64,000 bases of DNA from Deltaproteobacteria bacterium (GTDB lineage Bacteria > Myxococcota_A > Polyangia > Polyangiales > Ga0077539): NCBI GenBank assembly GCA_947477565.1, contig CANJUR010000012.1:1-64000 (forward strand), given 5' to 3'. The translations under genes and the position numbers were made by a program. Positions within the stretch are counted from its first letter, which is position 1, and each line of letters begins with the position of its first letter. Shown here in pieces: positions 33,287-45,230 of the stretch. The notes beneath the pieces are model-generated. The model searched no databases. It was given only the letters and a program-made list of their open reading frames with translations, and was not told the origin of the DNA.

Positions 33287-34375
33287 TCAGCGCGGCGGGG
33301 CGCGGTGCACGGCCCGGAGCGGGCGGGGCCGGGGCCGGGACGGCGCTGTGGGCGTAACACTGGGCACCGGGACGACGGGGTTGGTCACTGCATCCGTGCG
33401 GGTGAGCCGGTAGACGCCCATGATGAGCGCGAGCAGCGCGAGACCGGCCAGGAGCATCGTGCTGACCCGAGGCCGCCATGGTCGGCCGCGTGGGCCTGGA
33501 GTGGGATCCCGCAGGGCAGTCACGAGCAGCGCGACGAACGCTCCCGCAGACGGAGGGCGCTCACCCGGGCGTCGCGAGAGGCCCATCGCGAAGACCTCGT
33601 CAACGCGGGCGGAGAGCGTCGGGCAGAGCGTCGAGGGCGAAGGAGTTCGCTCATGCACCACGGCATACGAGACCTGCACTGCGTCGTCGCCGGGGAAGGG
33701 ACGTGTGCCCGTGAGGGCTTCGAACATCACCGACGCGAGGGAGTACACGTCTCCGCGGGTGCTGTACTCCCCCTTGGTGATCGCCTCGGGCGGCGCATAT
33801 GCGGGTGTCCCGAGAAACTGTCCGTCGCGGGTGAGCGTCGCGTCCGGCACCCGCGCGATGCCGAGGTCGGTGAGCTTCACGGCACCCTCTGGCCCGAGGA
33901 GGATGTTATCCGGCTTGATGTCACGGTGGACGATGCCGATGGAGTGCAGCGCGTCGAGGGCCGCACCGACGCCGCGCGCGATGCGAATCGCCTCCTTTGG
34001 CGTGAGTGGGCCGACTTCGAGCAGCATGCGCAGGTTGCGTCCCGGGACGTACTCGTAGACCACGTAGGGGCCGAGCGTCGGGCACATTCCCGCGTCATGG
34101 ACGATCACCACGTTGGGGTGATGAAACCGCGCCGCCGCTCGCATCTCGTTGCGGAAGCGCGCCACGAAGGACTCCCGCTTGCCTCCGTCGCGCAACACCT
34201 TCACCGCGACCTCGCGCTGTAGTTCTGGGTCGTGAGCGAGCATCACGGTGCCCATGGCCCCTTCGCCGAGTTGGCGAATCACGCGGTAGCGCCCGATGCG
34301 CGCCGATGTGGCAGCGGACGTCAGAGCGCCATCGACGGGCTCGGACAGGACGGGTTGCGTGGCAAGCTCGGACAT
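33287..34375 (-). CDS. membrane-anchored Ser/Thr protein kinase
   Basis: The kinase domain covers about 27-285: Gly loop LGEGAMGTVMLAHD, beta-3 lysine VAVKVLR, IVHRDIKPDN, DLG replacing DFG (LTDLGIARV) and GTPAYAPPEA. All phosphotransfer residues are retained. One transmembrane helix lies near 307-327 (STMLLAGLALLALIMGVY), followed by a short Pro-rich outer tail without a recognisable sensor, so the signal may come from the cytoplasm or from dimerisation. It is monocistronic between the ABC ATPase (convergent) and aroE. Confidence 0.92.
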   Translation of the reverse strand: MSELATQPVLSEPVDGALTSAATSARIGRYRVIRQLGEGAMGTVMLAHDPELQREVAVKVLRDGGKRESFVARFRNEMRAAARFHHPNVVIVHDAGMCPTLGPYVVYEYVPGRNLRMLLEVGPLTPKEAIRIARGVGAALDALHSIGIVHRDIKPDNILLGPEGAVKLTDLGIARVPDATLTRDGQFLGTPAYAPPEAITKGEYSTRGDVYSLASVMFEALTGTRPFPGDDAVQVSYAVVHERTPSPSTLCPTLSARVDEVFAMGLSRRPGERPPSAGAFVALLVTALRDPTPGPRGRPWRPRVSTMLLAGLALLALIMGVYRLTRTDAVTNPVVPVPSVTPTAPSRPRPRPLRAVHRAPPR

Positions 34376-34434
34376 TCAGGCGGCCGGAGTCTATGCTCCA
34401 GTGCTCCGATGGTCGAGAAACGTAGCGGTTTCGT

Positions 34435-35256
34435 TCAGTCGGCGCGCAGGACGGCGGCGCGCATCACGTCGATCGGTGCGGCGCATCCGAACCAACTTTC
34501 GAACGCTTCGGCCCCCTGGTGAACGAGCATTCCGATGCCCACCCCGTCGAGCACGCGGAGGCCCGCCGACCGCGCACTGAGCATCCACGGGGTCATCCGC
34601 GGCGAGTAGACCAAATCGATGGCGAGGGTCGCCGGGGCGCAGCGCGCAAGGTCAACCGCCGCGACGATGGACTCCCCGGGTGGTCCTCCAGACATGCCGC
34701 AGGGAGTGGCCTGCACCAACAGCGTGCTCGCGGCGACGGCGGCGCGCGCGTCGAACGACCCGAAAGCAGACGCCCTACCGAGCCCGCGAGCTTTCCTTAC
34801 GTCGCGCGCGAGCACCGTGACGCTCTCCGCGCCCGCGGTCTGGGCCGCGAGCACCACCGCCCGCGCAGCACCGCCCGCCCCGATCACCACCACGCGATGC
34901 GCCGCGAGCGATGTGCCCGCTTCGAGCACCGCGCGGGCGAAGCCAGGGACGTCGGTGTTGGTTCCGTGGAAGCCGTCTGGTGCGCGGGTGAGCGTGTTGA
35001 CCGCGCCGCAACGCTCGGCAATTTCGTCCACCGATTGGACCGCGACACGTACCGCAGCCTTCCACGGCACCGTGATGTTGACGCCGAGGTAGCCGTCGTC
35101 CCAGAGCGCGGCGAGCGTGGCATCGAGGGCTCCCGGAGGGGTGTCCCGACGCTCGTAGATCGCGTCGAGGCCGAGTGCGCGAAACGCTGCGTTCATCATC
35201 GCGGGCGACCGCGAGTGCGCAACCGGGTGGCCGACGAGGGCGAGCCGCGCGGTCAC
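34435..35256 (-). CDS. aroE: shikimate dehydrogenase AroE
   Basis: The 273-residue protein has the substrate loop GHPVAHSRSPAMMNAAF, the catalytic-Lys region VNITVPWKAAV, GAVNTL, the NADP-binding GAGGAARAVV and a C-terminal DGVGIGMLVHQGAEAF. It reduces 3-dehydroshikimate to shikimate with NADPH in aromatic amino acid synthesis. Its ATG overlaps the xseA stop by 4 bases, so the two are translationally coupled. Confidence 0.95.
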   Translation of the reverse strand: MTARLALVGHPVAHSRSPAMMNAAFRALGLDAIYERRDTPPGALDATLAALWDDGYLGVNITVPWKAAVRVAVQSVDEIAERCGAVNTLTRAPDGFHGTNTDVPGFARAVLEAGTSLAAHRVVVIGAGGAARAVVLAAQTAGAESVTVLARDVRKARGLGRASAFGSFDARAAVAASTLLVQATPCGMSGGPPGESIVAAVDLARCAPATLAIDLVYSPRMTPWMLSARSAGLRVLDGVGIGMLVHQGAEAFESWFGCAAPIDVMRAAVLRAD

Positions 35257-36668
35257 TTCTCGACGCGGGTGACGGTGGCGTCGAGAGAGCCGCGGTCGAG
35301 GCGCAAATGGATGCTGTCGCCGGGAGTCACGGTGGTCGCGTCGATGAGCGCTCGGCCGTCGTGCAGCGCCACACCGTAGCCGCGCGCGAGTATCTTCACC
35401 GGCGACAGGGCATCGAGTTTTCCCGCCGCGAGCCCGAGCGCGTTGCCCCGTCGCTCAAGGATCTTCCGCGCGCCGCGGTCGAGTCGGCCGCGCAGGTCGC
35501 GCAGCGCGAGGGTGTTCCGCTCGGTGCGCCGATGCATGGCAGGGAGCATCCGAGCCGTGAGGCGGGCGAGCGACGCACGGTGGTTGGCGAGGCGCACCCG
35601 CGGGTGGTTGCTCGCGAGGCTCACGTCTGCATGAGCCAGCGCGCGGCGCTGTGCGACGAGGCGCTTGCGCAGGGCGTCCTCGGCGCGTTCAAGCAACAGG
35701 TCTAGGCGTTGGCGCTTCTCCGCGAGGGCGCGGCGTGGATCTTTCGGCTGAAGCCTGTGCAACCGTAAATTGAGCGCGCTGATCTTGCCGGTAAGTGCGC
35801 CGCGCAGTCGGCGGCGGAAATCTTCAAGGCGGTCGCGCTCGTCCTCGAGGACCGGAGTGCAGAGCGTCGCGGCGGCGGTCGGCGTGGCCGCGCGCAGATC
35901 GGCGACGAGGTCGGCAAGGGTGTAGTCGACCTGGTGACCGACTGCGGACACGACCGGCACGCGGCACCCCGCGATGGCGCGGGCGACCCGCTCGTCATTG
36001 AAGGCCGCGAGGTCTTCGCTGGCGCCGCCGCCGCGGCCGATGATCACTACTTCGACCGGGCGTACACGCTGGATCAGGGCGATTGCGCGTGCGATCTGCA
36101 CGGGGGCGTCGGCACCCTGGACCAGCGTCGGCGCGACCACGACGCGCACGGGCCAACGGCGGAAGATCTCTTTGAGGATGTCCTGGAGCGCGGCGCCAGA
36201 GGGGCTGGTCACCACGCCGATGACTCGCGGGTATTTGGGCAGCGGCCGTTTGCGCTCGTCCGCGAAGAGACCTTCGGCGCCGAGCTTCTCCTTGAGCGCC
36301 TCGAACGCCGCGGCGGCAGCCCCGGCACCGGCGGTCATGGAGGTGTCTCCGACGAACTGGAACTGCCCCCGTGGGCCGTAGATCGAGGGCTTTCCGCGTA
36401 GGAGAATCTTCTCTCCGACGGTCATCTTCGCCTTCGCTTTGGCGAGGCTGCCCTTCCACATGACGCACGTGAGTCGTGCGTCTTCGCGCTCGTCCTTCAA
36501 CTCGAAGTAGAGGTGCCCCGAGGGCACGATTTTGGAGGAGCAGATCTCCCCTTCGATCCAGACCGACGTGGCGAAGCGCTGCTCCAGGCTCTCCCGCGCG
36601 GCGCGGTTGAACTCACTTACAGAGAGCGGTTTCGGCACGGTCGCTATGAGGCGGAGGGCATCGTTCAT
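35253..36668 (-). CDS. xseA: exodeoxyribonuclease VII large subunit XseA
   Basis: An N-terminal OB fold (PLSVSEFNRAARESLEQRF, VWIEGEICSSK, HLYFELKDE) is followed by the catalytic domain (GVVTSPSGAALQDIL, VVIIGRGGGASEDLAAFN, VPVVSAVGHQVDYTLAD) and a C-terminal coiled coil (about 330-440) that binds the small subunit. It degrades single-stranded DNA during repair. ATG 36668 is chosen; a GTG at 36692 is in frame. The small subunit gene xseB is not in the window. Confidence 0.95.
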   Translation of the reverse strand: MNDALRLIATVPKPLSVSEFNRAARESLEQRFATSVWIEGEICSSKIVPSGHLYFELKDEREDARLTCVMWKGSLAKAKAKMTVGEKILLRGKPSIYGPRGQFQFVGDTSMTAGAGAAAAAFEALKEKLGAEGLFADERKRPLPKYPRVIGVVTSPSGAALQDILKEIFRRWPVRVVVAPTLVQGADAPVQIARAIALIQRVRPVEVVIIGRGGGASEDLAAFNDERVARAIAGCRVPVVSAVGHQVDYTLADLVADLRAATPTAAATLCTPVLEDERDRLEDFRRRLRGALTGKISALNLRLHRLQPKDPRRALAEKRQRLDLLLERAEDALRKRLVAQRRALAHADVSLASNHPRVRLANHRASLARLTARMLPAMHRRTERNTLALRDLRGRLDRGARKILERRGNALGLAAGKLDALSPVKILARGYGVALHDGRALIDATTVTPGDSIHLRLDRGSLDATVTRVEK

Positions 36669-37053
36669 CGGCAGGCCAAACCTATAGACCACGACGGGTC
36701 GCGAAGGGAGTCATGGATCGCTCCGTGGGTGACCTTCTAGCTGCTCCAAATATAATTCCGATCGGCCAATGGGGAGCATGGCGGGCGCGTTGTCGAGGGA
36801 GATGTTTCTCACCAACGCCACGGAGGCTCCAGATGAACTCTCTTTGATTGTCTCGCTTCGTTCTCATGCAGTCTCGGTGGGAGGCGAATGGGTCGCTGAT
36901 CCGCTTCTTCCTGTGCGTTGTCCTTCCTGATTCATCGCCCATGAGCCGCAGCCCGCGACCGGTCCGTTGCGGCACGCACTCCGGGCCGGGATGGCCCACT
37001 CCGACGCACCCCTCGCTCAAGCCAAACGTCCTAATTCTCCCGGTGGTTGAGTT
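36669..37053. other. intergenic region upstream of xseA and the DUF2330 gene
   Basis: No gene is supported. A hairpin candidate (ATTCTCC 37034-37040 pairing with GGAGAAT 37066-37072) lies just upstream of the GAGGAG ribosome-binding site of the DUF2330 gene and could occlude it. Otherwise it presumably holds divergent promoters. Confidence 0.4.
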
Positions 37054-38321
37054 TTGGCGCCGGTTGGAGAATCCACTGAGGAGAGACCAACCACGAACCC
37101 AACGACCTGGACCCCTGCGCTCTTCCTGGTGGCCGCCATCGGAGTACCGACCTTCTCCAGCGGCGTCGCCGACGCGTGCGGCAGGTGCTTCGCTTCATCG
37201 GAGACCAACCAGGTCGTGACCGACCACCTGATGCTCGTAGCGCTCCACGCGAGCGAGTCGATCTTGTGGGATCAGATTCGCTACTCGGGTCGGCCGCAGG
37301 ACTTCTCCTGGGTGCTGCCGGTGCAGGGCGACGCGACGGTCGAACTCGCCAGCGGGGCCTTCTTCGACACCATCTCGCAGGTCACTGCGCCGACGGTCAC
37401 TGCGCACGCGGCGGTGTGCCCCGGTGCCTGTAGCTTCGGCTTCCTGGGGAGTGCCGATTACAGCACAGCACCCGCGTTGGACGGCGGCGTGCAGGTCATC
37501 GCGACCGCGGTCGTGGGTCCGTACCAGACGGTCACGCTGCGCAGCACCGACGCGGACGCGCTCTCCACGTGGCTGCGCGCCAACAGCTACGCCATCCCGA
37601 CGAGCATCGAGCCGATGATCCGGCACTACACCGACCTGCACATGGACTTTATCGCGCTGCGCCTTCGGCCGGGCGAAGGGGTCCAGGCGATGCAGCCGGT
37701 TCGCGTGCGCTTCGCGACGCCTTCACCGGTGCTCCCGTTGCGCATGGTCAGCGCGGGTATCGCGGACAAGGTCGGCATCTCCCTCTTCGTGTTCAGCGAG
37801 GGCCGCTCAGAGGCGATGAACTTCCCCAACGCCCTCGTCGATCGCGCCCACGTCGCCTGGGACTACGGCACGAGGACGAGCAACTACGCGGTGATGTTTC
37901 GCGCGACGCTGACGCCCTCCGCTGGGCGAGCGTGGGTCACCGAGTCGGCGCAGCCCGCGGACAGATACAGCAACAACTTCCGCTACCACACTGACGCCTC
38001 GCCGACTGGGGTGTGGCCGTGGCAGGGCTGTCGCAGCCGTGGGTCACTCGCATGCGTGCGGACCTCCCGGCCTCCGCGCTCGATCGCGACCTACATCGGC
38101 AGGCCGCCGCCAGCAGCGCCGAGCTAGCGCCGTCGTTTCGGGCGGGAGTTCTCGTCAACCCTCCACCATGCGCCACCGCCGATAGCTTCTACAGCGGAAC
38201 AGATTCCTCCGCTCGCGGCCTCTCCTGCTCGACTGCGCCGGGTACCGCCGCTCTGCGTGGTTTCGCTGGTCTGCTCGCGCCCGGCCTCGCCGCGAGCGTT
38301 GTGCGCCGTCGCCGTCGCTGA
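37054..38321 (+). pseudogene. frameshifted DUF2330-family secreted protein with MYXO-CTERM-like C-terminus
   Basis: From TTG 37054 the frame encodes a signal peptide (TPALFLVAAIGVPTFSSGVADA) and a Cys-rich DUF2330 domain (ACGRCFAS, HASESILWDQIRY, FSWVLPV, TLRSTDADALSTWLRA). At about 38000 homology jumps to the -1 frame (DWGVAVAGLSQPWVTRMRAD), which continues to 38321 and ends in a Cys, a hydrophobic segment and RRRRR, the layout of a MYXO-CTERM sorting tag. In the original frame the protein stops early at 38127 without the tag. The GAGGAG box at 37078-37083 sits 9 bases before an ACG, where an ATG would be expected. Either a sequencing error or real decay; DUF2330 function is unknown. Confidence 0.75.
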
Positions 38322-38371
38322 ACCATCGCTTGCGCCTCGCCCGATGCTCGCGCTAGCAACGGTCTACCCGC

Positions 38372-39295
38372 ATGGCGTCTGACCTCCTCGACCGACGCTT
38401 CCTCGCCGTCATAGGCAAGGGCGGCACTGGCAAGACTACCGTCGCAGCCTCCCTCGCAGTGCTCGCGGCCTCGCGCGGAAAGCGTGTGCTCGTCGCGATG
38501 TCGCAGGCCCGAGAGCGCATGAGCTCAATGCTCGAGTCGCAGTACATCACCAGCGAGGTGGCGCAGATTCTCCCCAACATCGATGCCGTCAACCTCGACC
38601 CGGAGACGTGCCTCGACGAGTACGGGATGATGATCTTGAAGGTGCGCGCGCTCTACAAGGCCGTGATGGACAACCGGGCCATCAAGGGCTTCCTGCGTGC
38701 GGTCCCGGGCATGGACGCGTGGTCGATGCTCGGCAAGACGCTCTACCATGTGAAGCAGCGGGAGAACGGTCGGCCGGTCTACGACCTGGTCATCCTCGAC
38801 GCGCCGGCGACCGGCCACGGACTCCAGATGCTGCGCGTGCCACAGGTGATCACCAAGGTGGCGCCCATCGGGATCCTGCGACGCGAGGCCGAAGAGGGGC
38901 TCGCCATCATGCGCGACCCGCGGCAGTCCGGGATGGTGGTGGTGACGCTGGCCGAGGAGATGCCGACGGCGGAGACCGAAGAGCTCATTCCCAAGCTCAC
39001 CGATGAGTTGCAGTTGCCGCTTGCCAAGCTGGTGATCAACCAGGTTCTTACGCCCCTCTTCAAGATCGGCGTCGAGTCCGCCTGCGCAGCCGCGGAGGTT
39101 CTGGCCCGCGCTTCGGCGCTGGAGGGCGTGGCCCGGGTTGGATTGTCCCGCGCGAGGCGCGAAGCCCTGCAACGCACGATGATCGAGCGTCTCGCAAAGC
39201 TTCCCGGCAGCAAGGTGATGTTGCCCGCGCTGGCGGTCGAGCAGGTGCGCCGCGCGGACATCGAAATGCTCGCCCGCGGACTCGGCAGCCTCTAG
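38372..39295 (+). CDS. ArsA/GET3-like anion-transporting ATPase family protein
   Basis: A deviant P-loop GKGGTGKTT (15-23) and a switch region LDAPATGHGLQMLR (about 138-151), matching the ArsA DTAPTGHTLR motif, identify the SIMIBI-class ArsA/GET3 family. It is a half-size protein (307 residues), so it would act as a homodimer or pair with a second ATPase, and the usual ArsA metal-binding cysteines are not present. Many Myxococcota carry such ATPases of unknown role. It lies 50 bases after the DUF2330 gene and 65 bases before a secreted cupredoxin-like protein. Confidence 0.85.
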   Translation: MASDLLDRRFLAVIGKGGTGKTTVAASLAVLAASRGKRVLVAMSQARERMSSMLESQYITSEVAQILPNIDAVNLDPETCLDEYGMMILKVRALYKAVMDNRAIKGFLRAVPGMDAWSMLGKTLYHVKQRENGRPVYDLVILDAPATGHGLQMLRVPQVITKVAPIGILRREAEEGLAIMRDPRQSGMVVVTLAEEMPTAETEELIPKLTDELQLPLAKLVINQVLTPLFKIGVESACAAAEVLARASALEGVARVGLSRARREALQRTMIERLAKLPGSKVMLPALAVEQVRRADIEMLARGLGSL

Positions 39296-39360
39296 CGCCA
39301 TCGTCAGGCACTACTCGTCGATTGACGCGGTCGCGGTGAACAGTGTCCCATGCGCGGGTG

Positions 39361-40149
39361 ATGGCAAGTCGGCGGTCTCTGGGGTCGCGTCGGTGGGCAG
39401 GGCTTACGGCGCTGGTATTCGTGACGGCAGGATCGGCGTTTGCGCATGATGTGCGCGGGACGCTGACGGGGGCCGACGCGTTGAGTCCGGCCCCGCGGAC
39501 GACGCCGACACGGTGGCGAGGGTCGTTCTGGGAGGTGCCCAACGGGGCGCTCGCCATCACGTCGCCTCGGGCGAACGTCGAGCGTGACCTCGCGGTGGTG
39601 CTAACCGGATCCTCGGTGGAGCAGTCCCGTCAGCCGGTGACGGTGTCCGTGGAGGGCGGGCGATGTCGGCCAGGGACGGTGCTTCTCTCTCCAGGCACCA
39701 CGCTCACGCTGGACAACCAGGACCTGCTCGCCCACGAGTTTTATGCGGTTCGCACCGGGCAGGAGGAGCGCGTGGTGCCGGCAGAGGTCACCGCCGTGCG
39801 GACGCGCCGCCAGGTGAGCCTGCCCGCGGCGGGGACGTATGAGTTGCGCGACGCGCGGCAGCCGAGTTTTCGGTGCTGGCTGGTGGCGGGAGCCGGGCAG
39901 GGCAGGGTGCTACCGCCGGATCGCACCGGGGCCTTCGTGGCCACGGGGCTCGAGGACGGTTCGTACACCGTAAAGGCCTATTTTGAAGGCGTCGAGAGGG
40001 CGTCGGCGGAGGTCGCGGTGGCGGGGCGCGAGACCACAGTGACGCTGGCAATCGGCGCTGCGAGTGCTCCGGCGAGTGCTCCGGTGAGTGCTCCGGCGAC
40101 GCCTGCGGAAGCGGAAGAACAGCGCCATCACCGGCGTCGGGATCACTGA
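39361..40149 (+). CDS. secreted cupredoxin-like / carboxypeptidase-regulatory-like protein
   Basis: A signal peptide (WAGLTALVFVTAGSAFAHD) leads to a beta domain resembling a plastocyanin-type fold: GTVLLSPGTTLTLDNQDLLAHEFY, with LPAAGTYELRD and CWLVAG at positions where cupredoxins place copper ligands. This is followed by a carboxypeptidase-regulatory-like repeat (GAFVATGLEDGSYTVKAYFE). A 15-base repeat near the end encodes ASAPASAPVSAPATP, a flexible tail. ATG 39361 is chosen; a GTG at 39343 is also in frame. The gene is 18 bases before the MXAN_5187-like gene, suggesting co-transcription. Copper binding is inference. Confidence 0.6.
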   Translation: MASRRSLGSRRWAGLTALVFVTAGSAFAHDVRGTLTGADALSPAPRTTPTRWRGSFWEVPNGALAITSPRANVERDLAVVLTGSSVEQSRQPVTVSVEGGRCRPGTVLLSPGTTLTLDNQDLLAHEFYAVRTGQEERVVPAEVTAVRTRRQVSLPAAGTYELRDARQPSFRCWLVAGAGQGRVLPPDRTGAFVATGLEDGSYTVKAYFEGVERASAEVAVAGRETTVTLAIGAASAPASAPVSAPATPAEAEEQRHHRRRDH

Positions 40150-40167
40150 AAAGCGGAGCGGTCGGCG

Positions 40168-41619
40168 ATGTTGTTCTCGAGGTTCTGGATGGTGTTGCTG
40201 GTGCTCGTCGCTGGCGCGTCGGTGGCGGCGATGACGATGGCGCGGAAGACCTACGATCACGACCGCGCGAGCGACGTGGCGGTGATGGTCGATAGCGACC
40301 GGCGCATGGTGGAGGAGTTTCTTCGACGCGATGCGCGTACGCGGCTCGACGACCTGGGCCCGCTCGCCTCGGATACGAGCCTGGTGTCGCTGATGGTGAC
40401 TGCCACGCGGCGCACGTCGGACACGCCTGCAGCGATCGGCCCGGCCATCAGCACTCGGCTGCGCGAACTCAATCTGGGGCTTGGTCCGCTGCGCGGTGAA
40501 GTGCTCTTCGCGGTGGACCCACGCGGTCTCATCGTGGGTCGCGTGGGACTGCAGGAGAACGAGGTAGGCCAGTTTGTCGGCGGGCTACCCCTCGTCGAGC
40601 GGGCCATCGCGGGCAATGTGCGTGACGACCTCTGGGAGATCTCTGGTACCGCCTACCGGATGGCCGCGCGGCCGGTGATCTCAGACGGTCGCTACTACGT
40701 CGGTGCGGTGGTGCACGGACTCGCGATACAGCCTCGCTTCGTCGAGACGGTGGCGCAACTCATCCCAGGCGCCTCGGTGATCTTCTTCGGCGTCGGTCAG
40801 ACCTACGGCGGGTTTACGCCGGTGCCCGAGCGCGGGGGCGTGGCTGCGCCGCCGATTGGCTCGCTCGCGGACCCGCTGCGCACGCTGGGGCAGCGCAGTG
40901 AATGGACCACCCGGGGGGCGGTGTCCTTCGATCTGCCCGAGCAGGGCGGTCGGGTGGCATATGCGGCGCTTCCGGGCAGCGTGGGTGCGGGTATCGCGGT
41001 GGGCCGCGGACTCCCTTCGATGCCGCCGGACTTTCTCCTGCGCGCCTCGAAAGACGACGTGGGCCGAGTGCCCTTCGCGGCGATTCTCTCGGCGGTGGCG
41101 GGTCTCATCCTGGCGGGTTTTGCGCTCTTCTACTGGGAGTACGACAGCAAGCGGAAGCGCCTCATCGCGGCGATGCGCGAACTCCAGAGCGGCCCCGCGA
41201 ACCGGGTCGATCCGCTTCTGCTCGACGGATTCGCGCGCGACGTCGCGGTGGCTGCCAACGAGGGCATCGACGAGGTGGTGAAGCGCGAGATCGGGCGCTC
41301 GGGCGGCAAGTTGCGCAGCGTCAACGACCTCGAATCGCTGCTCTCCAATGCGGGCGAAGTTCCGGGCTCCGCGGCGGACGCACGATTGCCGCTCAACGAG
41401 GCGGACGAGCAGCGGCAATGGCGGGAGGTCTTCGAGCAGTTCGTCGCGCGTCGGCGAGAGTGTGGCGAGGCCGTCGATGACGTGACCTGGGATCGCTTCT
41501 CCTCCACGCTCCAGAAGAGCCGCGCGGAGGTGGTCTCGCGGGCCCGCAGCCGCAGTGCTCTGTTTACGGTGGTGGTAAAAGACGGCCGCGCTGCGGTGAA
41601 GGCCGCGCCGCTCGGCTAA
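40168..41619 (+). CDS. membrane sensor-like protein of the MXAN_5187 type
   Basis: An N-terminal membrane helix (MLFSRFWMVLLVLVAGASV) and a second at about 312-331 (FAAILSAVAGLILAGFALFYW) bracket a roughly 280-residue periplasmic domain with a Cache-like layout (VLFAVDPRGLIVGRVG, SGTAYRMAARPVISDGRYYV). The cytoplasmic tail ends in a module (WREVFEQFVARRRECGEAV, FTVVVKDGRAAVKAAPLG) that I recognise from the myxobacterial MXAN_5187 family. No kinase, HAMP or GGDEF output is visible. The ligand and partner are unknown; the upstream cupredoxin-like protein is in the same unit. Confidence 0.65.
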   Translation: MLFSRFWMVLLVLVAGASVAAMTMARKTYDHDRASDVAVMVDSDRRMVEEFLRRDARTRLDDLGPLASDTSLVSLMVTATRRTSDTPAAIGPAISTRLRELNLGLGPLRGEVLFAVDPRGLIVGRVGLQENEVGQFVGGLPLVERAIAGNVRDDLWEISGTAYRMAARPVISDGRYYVGAVVHGLAIQPRFVETVAQLIPGASVIFFGVGQTYGGFTPVPERGGVAAPPIGSLADPLRTLGQRSEWTTRGAVSFDLPEQGGRVAYAALPGSVGAGIAVGRGLPSMPPDFLLRASKDDVGRVPFAAILSAVAGLILAGFALFYWEYDSKRKRLIAAMRELQSGPANRVDPLLLDGFARDVAVAANEGIDEVVKREIGRSGGKLRSVNDLESLLSNAGEVPGSAADARLPLNEADEQRQWREVFEQFVARRRECGEAVDDVTWDRFSSTLQKSRAEVVSRARSRSALFTVVVKDGRAAVKAAPLG

Positions 41620-43974
<2,355 letters not shown>

Positions 43975-44008
43975 TTCCGTCGAGGCCGGTGGGGTTCGGC
44001 CCGCAGTG

Positions 44009-45130
44009 TCAGTGCCTCCAACGCATCCACGCGAAGACCACCGCCGCGAGCACCATCGCAGCGAAGAGCGGGGTGGCCCATGACCGATGCCGTGTCGATC
44101 TCGCAGCCGGTGACCATCGTGGGTGTGATTCGGGGTCTGAAGACGGAACGTGGACGGGTCCGATCGCTGGCCCCGGGCTCACCGCGAGGACGGTGCGCCG
44201 CTCGGTGGGCGTGAGGTCTTCTTCCGAGATCGGGGCAGGCAGCGTGGAGTAGACGACTCGTAGTACTTCCATCAGCACACGCACGGTCGCGGGGCGACGG
44301 TTCGGGTCCTTCTCGAGGCAGCTCATGACGACCGTCGCGAGGGAGAAGGAAAGGCCCGGGAGGCGGCGTTGCAGCGGGATCGGATGTTCGTTCGACACCG
44401 CGATGGCCATCGCTCCGACGCTCGCACCCTGAAACGGCAGCGCCCCGCTGAGAAGCTCATAGAACATCACGCCGAGGGACCAAACATCCGAGCGCGCGGT
44501 GAGATGGCGAGGGTCGCAAAACTGCTCCGGCGACATGTACGCGGGCGATCCGAGCGTGACGTCTGAGCCAGTGATGCGGAGGTGGTCTTCGAGGTGACCT
44601 GCGATCACCGCGAGGCCGAAATCCATCAGCCGTGGCGACCAGCCGACACCGTCGCGGACGAGGAAGACGTTCTCGGGTTTGAGGTCGCGGTGCACCACAC
44701 CGGCGCTGTGCAAGACGGCCAGTGCGTCGAGCACCGGAAGCATGAGTGGGATGAGGTCACGCGCCGGCACCGGACCGCGGCGGTACTGTGCGTACGTCGC
44801 CAGGTCGATGCCGTCGAGGAACTCCTGCACCAGATACGGCGAGCCTCGCTCGTCGATGCCGACGTCTTCGATCCGCACGATATTGGGGTGAATCACGAGC
44901 GTGGCCGCCCGGCCCTCGTGCAAGACCCGCCGCGCGTACATCGCGCTCGAGGCGAGTTCCGGGCGCAACAACTTGATGGCCACCACGCGCCCCTGCGAGA
45001 CGTGCTCGGCCCGATAGACCTCGCCCATTCCGCCGACGCCCAGCCGGGCGACCAAACGCCACCGTCCGTCGACCATCTCGCCGACGCGGGTCGAGGCGAG
45101 CACGAGATCGCGCGAAACAGGGTTGGGCAT
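44009..45130 (-). CDS. Ser/Thr protein kinase with C-terminal membrane anchor
   Basis: The kinase domain (about 22-290) is complete: Gly loop LGVGGMGEVYRAEHV, beta-3 lysine VVAIKLLRPE, VVHRDLKPEN, LMDFGLAVI and GSPAYMSPEQFC. A Pro/Ser-rich linker runs to a C-terminal transmembrane helix (TPLFAAMVLAAVVFAWMRW) with no outer domain. Its start is 100 bases from the divergent pseudokinase gene, so the two share a regulatory region and are probably functionally linked. Confidence 0.93.
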   Translation of the reverse strand: MPNPVSRDLVLASTRVGEMVDGRWRLVARLGVGGMGEVYRAEHVSQGRVVAIKLLRPELASSAMYARRVLHEGRAATLVIHPNIVRIEDVGIDERGSPYLVQEFLDGIDLATYAQYRRGPVPARDLIPLMLPVLDALAVLHSAGVVHRDLKPENVFLVRDGVGWSPRLMDFGLAVIAGHLEDHLRITGSDVTLGSPAYMSPEQFCDPRHLTARSDVWSLGVMFYELLSGALPFQGASVGAMAIAVSNEHPIPLQRRLPGLSFSLATVVMSCLEKDPNRRPATVRVLMEVLRVVYSTLPAPISEEDLTPTERRTVLAVSPGPAIGPVHVPSSDPESHPRWSPAARSTRHRSWATPLFAAMVLAAVVFAWMRWRH

Positions 45131-45230
45131 GGATCGAAGACCTACCCGCAGTCAACGAGTCGCCATCGCTGCGGTCAAGAACACTGTGTGTGGTGACGTT
45201 CGGGTGTTTGGCTGTACCAATCTCTTTCAC

